From a virus, in the IMG/VR virus record IMGVR_UViG_3300042450_001194, positions 1-34,997 of that record: a stretch of DNA of 34,997 nucleotides; one strand, written 5' to 3'. Positions 30,693-34,997 of this stretch are shown here, piece by piece; within the stretch, counting starts at the first letter, position 1; each line of letters begins with the position of its first letter. The notes beneath the pieces are model-generated. The model was given only the letters and a program-made list of their open reading frames with translations. It did no database searches and was not told where the DNA came from. A program made the translations under genes and the position numbers.

Positions 30693-30833
30693 ATGGTCGA
30701 AATACTGAACGACAGCGCGGTTCGGGCGGTCCTGGCGGACGCGGTGACGCAGACGGTGGTCGTGATGTGGGCGGGATGCTGCATCTATATGATGGCGTCG
30801 GCAGTCCGGGCGTCGATTGGGCGGGCGCGATAA
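30693..30833 (+). CDS. Small membrane protein, 46 residues
   Basis: This short frame begins at ATG 30693 after a GGAG site and ends in a TAATG overlap with the exonuclease gene. It starts MVEILNDSAVRAVLADAVTQ, then has a hydrophobic segment TVVVMWAGCCIYMMASAV and a basic end (RASIGRAR), suggesting one membrane span. It is the first gene after leader hairpin 3. Function unknown; accessory lysis, superinfection exclusion or host interaction are open possibilities. Confidence 0.62.
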   Translation: MVEILNDSAVRAVLADAVTQTVVVMWAGCCIYMMASAVRASIGRAR

Positions 30834-31534
30834 TGGCGCCGGTCGTGCTGGACATCGAGACGGTGCCGCTGATCGCGTCGCTCGAGATGCCCTATCCGGA
30901 GGGCGAGCGGATGCCGCCGGCGAATTACAAGTCAGACGAGGCGGTTGCCAAGTGGCGCGAGGCGGACGTCACGGCGTGGCGCGCCGATCGCGTGAAGGCG
31001 TGCAGCCTCAACCCGCGGCTCGGGCGCGTGTTCTGCGTCGGGCTCAAGTCGGGACCGTTGGAGCAGGTCGTGGTCGCCAAGACGGAGCTGCGCGAGGCGC
31101 GGGCGCTGGCGACGGTTTGGGAGGTGATCGCGGACGCGGACGGGCGGGTGGTGACGTGGAACGGGTCGTGGGATCTCCGGTTCCTGCTCATCCGGTCCAT
31201 GCTGCTCAAGGTGCCGGTCCCGATCCGGCCGGCGACGGTGCGCGGGTGGCTGCGGAAGTACAGCACGCATCCGCATTGCGACGTCAAAGCGATGCTGACG
31301 AACTGGGAGGCGCCGGTTCGCGGTGAAGGGTTGAACGAGTGGGCGCAGGCGTTCGGCGTCGGTGGCAAGACGGACGGGCTGTCAGGAGCAAGCGTCTGGC
31401 CGATGTTCGCGCGCGGCGAGTTCGACGCGATCGCGGCGTACTGTCTGGACGACGTCCGGGCGACGGCGGCGCTGTACGAGGCCGCGGGGCCGGTGCTCGA
31501 TCTGGACTTCGAGACGACGGCGGTGCAGCCGTGA
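30833..31534 (+). CDS. 3'-5' exonuclease of the DnaQ/PolB-like (DEDD) type
   Basis: This 233-residue enzyme shows the three exonuclease motifs: APVVLDIETVPLIASL (Exo I, Asp and Glu at residues 7-9), VVTWNGSWDLRFLLIRSM (Exo II, Asp) near 105-120, and AAYCLDDVRATAALYEAAG (Exo III, Tyr and Asp, a DEDDy arrangement) near 202. This set digests DNA or RNA from the 3' end with two metal ions. It lacks a polymerase domain, so it is a stand-alone nuclease such as those in phage recombination modules, and may supply single strands for ERF. ATG 30833 shares a base with the previous stop. Confidence 0.85.
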   Translation: MAPVVLDIETVPLIASLEMPYPEGERMPPANYKSDEAVAKWREADVTAWRADRVKACSLNPRLGRVFCVGLKSGPLEQVVVAKTELREARALATVWEVIADADGRVVTWNGSWDLRFLLIRSMLLKVPVPIRPATVRGWLRKYSTHPHCDVKAMLTNWEAPVRGEGLNEWAQAFGVGGKTDGLSGASVWPMFARGEFDAIAAYCLDDVRATAALYEAAGPVLDLDFETTAVQP

Positions 31535-31776
31535 CACATGAGCCAGATTTGAGTATTGCGGAAGTCGCCGCGCTGGTGGGCGTCACGCGGGCGCGGGTGT
31601 ACCAGCGCGTCAATGGCGAAACGGGCGCCGGCGAATGGGCGCGCCGTGTCGGCTGCTTGCCGTCGCACAAGCGGGTAATAACGCCTGGCGGCCGGATGGT
31701 CACGCGGGTTCCGCTGAGTGCGGCCATTGAGTGGCGCGATCGGCGGAAGGCCGCCGCAATGGAGGGGCAGCCATGA
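31531..31776 (+). CDS. Small helix-turn-helix protein, first of two paralogues
   Basis: This 81-residue protein has an HTH near the start: LSIAEVAALVGVTRARVYQR, then VNGETGAGEWARR and a basic middle (CLPSHKRVITPGGRMVTRVP), ending LSAAIEWRDRRKAA. It has the layout of a DNA-binding adaptor resembling MerR/excisionase-type proteins. A second protein of the same type is encoded at 32889. GTG 31531 overlaps the exonuclease stop by four bases. It might be a regulator or, as in other phages, a small DNA-recognition factor; not decidable. Confidence 0.7.
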   Translation: MTHEPDLSIAEVAALVGVTRARVYQRVNGETGAGEWARRVGCLPSHKRVITPGGRMVTRVPLSAAIEWRDRRKAAAMEGQP

Positions 31777-32138
31777 CGCTACTGGATTTATGGGACGATT
31801 CCGCGGCGTTTGCGGCGATAATGGCCCGGTCCGAGGCCATCGCAGCGGTCGACGCGCGGGTGACGGATACGCCGAGCGAGTCGGACGTCGTCCGCACGGT
31901 GACGCTCGATCTGCTGGCCGAGCTCGCGGACGCGGGCCGGCGCGAGTTCTGCGCGGACGACCTCGGGCAGATGCTGGACGAGCGACAGGTGGCCACCGAT
32001 CTGTCGACGCGGCGCCGGATCTGCGCTACCATCATCACGCGGGGAGCGTCTGACGGGCTATGGCACAAAATAGGATACGTCAGTTCGAGGCGGCGCAAGT
32101 GCGCCCCGATCGTGCTCTGGCGGGTCGGCGCACCGTGA
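31773..32138 (+). CDS. Hypothetical protein, 121 residues
   Basis: I do not recognise this protein. The first half is helical (MTLLDLWDDSAAFAAIMARS; VVRTVTLDLLAELADAGRRE) and the second part has a possible winged-helix-like pattern (FCADDLGQMLDERQ, RRRICATIITRGASDGLWHK, IGYVSSRRRKCAPIVLWRVG), similar in style to small phage proteins that bind nucleic acid. ATG 31773 overlaps the previous stop, and the next gene starts at a GTG overlapping its own stop. Confidence 0.6.
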   Translation: MTLLDLWDDSAAFAAIMARSEAIAAVDARVTDTPSESDVVRTVTLDLLAELADAGRREFCADDLGQMLDERQVATDLSTRRRICATIITRGASDGLWHKIGYVSSRRRKCAPIVLWRVGAP

Positions 32139-32503
32139 AGACGGCCGCGGATCTGCTCGGCGATTTCGGGCTCGCGCACGTCGCCAGCTTGCCGCGCGAT
32201 GTCTTGGCAGAGCGGGTTGAGCGGCTGGCGGCGTATGCGGCGGCGTATGATGCCACCTACGAAAAGCTGTCGCAAGTGCTCCAGCGCAGGACGTCAAAGC
32301 TCCGCCAGGCGGAGGAATCGGCCGGCCATCTGACGGCGGTTGCGGACCGGCTCCGGCTGATCGCGTCGATGCAGGCGGACGTGATGGTTCGCACGTTGGC
32401 GTGGCATCGCGCGATCGGGACGGAGCGAGAAGCGACGGCGTCCGAGGCGCTGCGCGTCACGCTCGAGCTGTTTAGCGGGATTCAGACGGAGGGGACACGG
32501 TGA
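32135..32503 (+). CDS. Helical coiled-coil protein, unknown
   Basis: This 122-residue protein is helical with coiled-coil potential: LPRDVLAERVERLAAYAAAY, LSQVLQRRTSKLRQAEESAG, LTAVADRLRLIASMQADVMV. GTG 32135 is preferred because it gives the usual GTGA overlap; an ATG at 32060 would add 25 basic residues and overlap the previous gene heavily. No family is recognised. It precedes the VRR nuclease by a four-base overlap, so it may be a partner subunit, by context only. Confidence 0.55.
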   Translation: MKTAADLLGDFGLAHVASLPRDVLAERVERLAAYAAAYDATYEKLSQVLQRRTSKLRQAEESAGHLTAVADRLRLIASMQADVMVRTLAWHRAIGTEREATASEALRVTLELFSGIQTEGTR

Positions 32504-32892
32504 CGGATAGCGGGACGGTGCGGCGAAAGCCGCGGCATTTGGAAGCGATTGAGCAGCGGCTGTTTGTCCAGCGGTACCGGCTCGATCCGCGGACGCGCGA
32601 CTTGCCGGCGTGCGCGATCCCAAACGGGGGGCGGCGCGGCGCGCGCGAAGCCGCCATGCTTAAGGCGGAAGGCGTCACAGCCGGGGCGCCGGACTGGGTG
32701 TTGTTTGTGCCGACGAGCGGGTGGGCGGGGCTGGCGCTCGAGTTTAAGTCGCCGACGGGGAAAGGGCGGGTCACGAACACGCAAGCCGATTTCCACGAAG
32801 CGCTGCGCCGACAGGGGTGGATGGTGGCGGTCGTCACGTCCGCGCTTGCGGCGTGGGACATACTCATTGCGTACCTCGGGGCGCAGATATGA
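32500..32892 (+). CDS. VRR-NUC domain nuclease
   Basis: This 130-residue protein has the PD-(D/E)xK fold of the VRR-NUC type: a basic IPNGGRRGAREAAMLKAEGV (about 42-61), then GAPDWVLFVP with catalytic Asp (about 66), the E-x-K in LALEFKSPTGKGRV (about 78-90) and the trailing NTQADFHEALRRQGWMVAVV helix. VRR-NUC proteins of this size in phages are thought to act as structure-specific nucleases, for example Holliday junction resolvases. That fits a role in resolving recombination intermediates ahead of packaging. GTG 32500 and the next ATG at 32889 both use four-base overlaps. Confidence 0.85.
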   Translation: MTDSGTVRRKPRHLEAIEQRLFVQRYRLDPRTRDLPACAIPNGGRRGAREAAMLKAEGVTAGAPDWVLFVPTSGWAGLALEFKSPTGKGRVTNTQADFHEALRRQGWMVAVVTSALAAWDILIAYLGAQI

Positions 32893-33233
32893 GCGCGCTG
32901 CCAGAGATGTCGGTCGCGGCGGCGGCGCGGATCTTAGGTGTGTCGCGGCAGCGGGTGTACCAGCGCATCGCGGTCGCGACTGGAGACGGGGACACGGAGC
33001 ACGGCCGGCCGCTGGAAGCGACAGTGCGCGCGAGCGGTGGGCGTGGGACGCGAGGCGGGCACCAGCTGCGCGTCGAGCTCGATATCGTCCTCGCGTGGCG
33101 TGCGGAGCGGGTCGCGGCGGGATTGCCGGTCGGTCCGATCCCGGCGCAGTACTGGCGGGACGTGGTGCCGCAGCCGCCGGAGATCCCGGCGACGCCAGCA
33201 TTTTCCGGCATCCCGAACCTCAACCCCTTCTAA
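32889..33233 (+). CDS. Small helix-turn-helix protein, second paralogue
   Basis: This 114-residue protein begins MSALPEMSVAAAARILGVSR followed by QRVYQRIAVATG, the same HTH layout as the protein at 31531. A basic, Gly-rich section follows (ASGGRGTRGGHQLRVELDIV), then a helix LAWRAERVAAGLP and a Pro-rich end (PPEIPATPAFSGIPNLNPF). It could be a second regulator or a terminase accessory, being near the packaging genes. ATG 32889 overlaps the nuclease stop. Confidence 0.65.
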   Translation: MSALPEMSVAAAARILGVSRQRVYQRIAVATGDGDTEHGRPLEATVRASGGRGTRGGHQLRVELDIVLAWRAERVAAGLPVGPIPAQYWRDVVPQPPEIPATPAFSGIPNLNPF

Positions 33234-33234
33234 C

Positions 33235-33399
33235 ATGTATGAACCAACGCAGCCGATGGAGCGCGTCGAGACGATCCGCGCGCAGTCCGGGGGCAAGATG
33301 ATTACGTCGACGATTCACTGGGACCACATGATGCACGTACTCTTCGCGCGACGGCAGCATGAGGCGCTCGGCGAGCCGTATCCGGCTCAGGCGGCGTGA
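33235..33399 (+). CDS. Small protein of unknown function, 54 residues
   Basis: This short frame runs from ATG 33235, one base after the previous stop, to a TGA that overlaps the next start. It encodes MYEPTQPMERVETIRAQSGG, then MITSTIHWDHMMHVLFARRQ and a short end. It fills the only interval between coupled genes, which supports its reality, but it resembles no family I know. Confidence 0.5.
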   Translation: MYEPTQPMERVETIRAQSGGKMITSTIHWDHMMHVLFARRQHEALGEPYPAQAA

Positions 33400-33740
33400 T
33401 GGCGACAAAAAACAGCCTACAAACAGCCGTTACGGCTAAGCGACCCAACCCAATTAAAGGGAACAAGCCGTTCCCTAAGGGGGTGAGTGGCAACCCGCGG
33501 GGGCGCCCAAAGCTGCCGGACATCCGCGAGGCAATGGCGCGGCTGCTCGGAGATGAATCCGACGGCGCGGTTGCTCTGGATCGGGTACTAAAGGCGCTGC
33601 GCACGAAGGCGATGTCTGGCGACGTCCGAGCGGCCGAGGTGCTGCTCGATCGCGCGTTCGGCAAGGCACAGCAGACGATGGACGTCACGTCAGCCGGTCA
33701 TCGCATCCCGCCGCCGATCATGTGGAGCGACGGGAAGTGA
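33399..33740 (+). CDS. Putative small terminase subunit (DUF5681-like)
   Basis: This 113-residue protein has a DUF5681-type opening near residue 23-37, KPFPKGVSGNPRGRPKLPDI, a pattern often found upstream of large terminase genes, followed by helices (REAMARLLGDESDGAVALDR; LKALRTKAMSGDVRAAEVLL). This composition, a basic Gly/Arg loop plus helical bundle, fits a DNA-recognition subunit of packaging. It lies one gene ahead of TerL. ATG 33399 shares its A with the previous stop; GTG 33396 would add one residue. The exact role is an inference from position and motif. Confidence 0.68.
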   Translation: MATKNSLQTAVTAKRPNPIKGNKPFPKGVSGNPRGRPKLPDIREAMARLLGDESDGAVALDRVLKALRTKAMSGDVRAAEVLLDRAFGKAQQTMDVTSAGHRIPPPIMWSDGK

Positions 33741-34369
33741 AGCATTATGAGCGGTGGTGGGAAAACAATCTGAGCCGCCGCCGGGCTGAGTTTTCTACGT
33801 GGCTGGCCGATTCGGACGTTTCCAGCCGCAAGGCGGTCGGTTCGGTTGTCGACGCGATCGCGGCGGAAGGGCAGAATGGCCGCATGGTGGACGTGCTAGA
33901 GTGCGGTCCCGGTACGTACCTTGACTGGGAAACGATCTGGTCGCAGCGGCCGGCGGTGTGCTATTCCGCGGTGGACGTCACGCCGACGATCGTCGAGGAC
34001 GGGCGAAAGCGCGGGCTCGATGACGTGCGGTGCGGGTCGATCGAGGCGTTGCCGTATCCGGCCAACTGCATGGACGTCGTGTACTGCCGGCACGTGCTGG
34101 AGCATTTGCCAGGCTATAAAACGGCGCTGCTTGAGATGCGGCGCGTGGCGCGTCGGGCGGCGGTCGCGGTGTTCTGGCGGCTCGATACGACGGCGACCAA
34201 GGACGTCATCCTCTGGAACACGGTGAGCGACGTGCCGGACACGTATCATAATATGTACAGTCAGGCCGCGATCTCGGCGTTTCTTGAGACGGCCGAGGTG
34301 CCTCATACGTGGAAGCAAGCAAATACAGATTGGTTGCTCATCATGCATGGCAAGCGCGGCCGACTCTAG
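33737..34369 (+). CDS. Class I SAM-dependent methyltransferase
   Basis: This 210-residue enzyme has the Rossmann methyltransferase signature: motif I VDVLECGPGTYLDWE (about 52-66), an acidic strand end YSAVDVTPT (about 75) and the post-loop pattern SIEALPYPANCMDVVYCRHV with LEHLPGYKTALLEM, typical of Methyltransf_11. No DNA-methylase motif (DPPY or NPPY) and no PC motif for cytosine methylases is seen, so the target may be a sugar, a lipid or a protein. GTG 33737 is preferred for its GTGA overlap; ATG 33722 would add five residues. TerL begins 23 bases before its stop, so both are coupled. Confidence 0.83.
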   Translation: MKHYERWWENNLSRRRAEFSTWLADSDVSSRKAVGSVVDAIAAEGQNGRMVDVLECGPGTYLDWETIWSQRPAVCYSAVDVTPTIVEDGRKRGLDDVRCGSIEALPYPANCMDVVYCRHVLEHLPGYKTALLEMRRVARRAAVAVFWRLDTTATKDVILWNTVSDVPDTYHNMYSQAAISAFLETAEVPHTWKQANTDWLLIMHGKRGRL

Positions 34370-34997
34370 CGCGGAGCCGGTCGTCCTGCTGGCGCCGTAC
34401 CGGGCGCTATTTCAGCAGCGGCCGGCGTGGCGGTACGCGTTCTTGACGGGCGGGCGCGGGTCCGGCAAGTCGTGGCATCTGGCGGTGTTTCTGCTGAATC
34501 TGACGTATGAGCCGGATCACGTCATCCTATTTACGCGGTGGACGATGGAGTCCGCCGGCGCGTCGATCATCCCGGAGTTTGTGGATAAGATCGAGCGGTT
34601 GGGGAAAGCGGACGATTTCGCCATTACGCAAAAAGAGATTGTCAATACCAAGACGGGCAGCCGCATCCTCTTCCGCGGCATTAAGACGTCGAGCGGGAAC
34701 CAGACGGCGAAGCTCAAGTCGATCCAAGGCGTGACGACGTGGGTGCTTGACGAGGCCGAGGAGCTGGTCGACCGGCGGACGTTCGACACGATCGACGACT
34801 CGATTCGCAGCCAGTTGCAGCCAAACCGGGTGATTCTGTCGCTCAACCCGTCCAGCGTCGACCATTTCCTGCACGAGCTGTTTGTCACGTCCCGGCGGGC
34901 CGACACGCTGTATCTGCATACGACGTGGGAGGACAACCGCGAGAACCTGAGCGACTCGTTTCTGGCGAAGATCGAGCAGACGCGGATTGACAACCCA
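34347..34997 (+). CDS. terL: Terminase large subunit, N-terminal part (continues at window start)
   Basis: The ATPase half of the packaging motor. Walker A reads GGRGSGKS at residues 35-42, Walker B VLDEAE with Asp135-Glu136, and a coupling-type segment SLNPSS follows near 170. The preceding arginine-rich region and ILFTRWTMESAGASIIPEF match phage terminase family 3/PBSX-like members. Start ATG 34347 overlaps the methyltransferase end by 23 bases. The frame is open to base 34997 and continues without a break at base 2 when the 126-base overlap is merged. Confidence 0.93.
   Translation, partial: MASAADSSAEPVVLLAPYRALFQQRPAWRYAFLTGGRGSGKSWHLAVFLLNLTYEPDHVILFTRWTMESAGASIIPEFVDKIERLGKADDFAITQKEIVNTKTGSRILFRGIKTSSGNQTAKLKSIQGVTTWVLDEAEELVDRRTFDTIDDSIRSQLQPNRVILSLNPSSVDHFLHELFVTSRRADTLYLHTTWEDNRENLSDSFLAKIEQTRIDNP
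34871..34996. repeat. Terminal overlap, right copy
   Basis: Identical to bases 1-126, 126 of 126 matching; the next base is A here and G at 127. Merging the copies gives a circle of 34870 bases with an uninterrupted terminase gene. Confidence 0.9.

Noticed and set aside
33737-34369. Phage DNA modification (restriction evasion) methylase
   Set aside because: None of the usual DNA adenine or cytosine methylase catalytic motifs is visible; class I small-molecule or protein-type pattern fits better.
1-34997. Prophage or lysogeny module
   Set aside because: No integrase, excisionase with att sites, or convincing divergent repressor region; all genes run in one direction.

Overview
This window looks like one complete, circularly assembled genome of a tailed phage of siphovirus type with an HK97-like head. 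The last 126 bases (34871-34996) repeat bases 1-126, so the ends join. The large terminase gene runs across the join, and the unique circle would be about 34.87 kb. Every supportable gene is on the + strand, most neighbours overlap by 1-4 bases (ATGA, GTGA, TAATG), and the DNA is GC-rich by eye. The host cannot be named. A short globular M15 endolysin without a wall-binding domain and sigma-70-like TTGACA promoters suggest a Gram-negative bacterium. I found no integrase, repressor, tRNA, DNA polymerase or helicase.

Layout. (1) 34347-8567, packaging and head: large terminase, a portal fused to a MuF domain, prohead protease, major capsid protein, a glycosyltransferase-like gene, two head-tail connectors and two small proteins. 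(2) 8568-11954, an accessory decoration or fibre cassette. It opens with a 131-base gap holding a 38-base palindrome, followed by a fibre-like protein, a LamG-like lectin protein in DNA of visibly lower GC, a small fibre-associated protein, and a protein made of 18 exact 22-residue repeats. (3) 11964-22440, neck and tail: gp10-like and tail-terminator-like proteins, major tail protein, a tail assembly chaperone with a canonical -1 frameshift site, tape measure, distal tail protein, a 1325-residue tail-tip protein ending in a collagen-like stalk, and two more tip proteins. (4) 22440-24696, two tandem paralogous GT4-type glycosyltransferases. (5) 24693-25930, lysis: a small membrane protein, an M15 peptidase endolysin and a holin candidate.

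(6) 25931-26584 is non-coding: a sigma-70-like promoter, a roughly 100-nt RNA closed by a strong intrinsic terminator, then about 430 bases of hairpin-rich DNA. (7) 26585-33399, early or accessory genes: ERF annealing protein, HNH-like protein, DnaQ/PolB-like exonuclease, VRR-NUC nuclease, winged-helix and HTH proteins, and many small unknowns. (8) 33399-34369: a putative small terminase and a SAM methyltransferase that lead back into the large terminase.

The most unusual signals are as follows. Three transcription units (26504, 27022, 30611) share one leader architecture: TTGACA, then 33-35 bases later a hairpin whose arms differ but whose loop is always TAGCCG, then a start codon 25-28 bases after the hairpin. 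Constant loop and varying but paired arms suggest an RNA element used for coordinated early control, such as antitermination or loop recognition by a protein. Second, the phage carries three glycosyltransferases, one directly behind the capsid gene and two behind the collagen-like tail tip, which suggests self-glycosylation of the virion. Gene functions are inferred from remembered family features; no database search was run.
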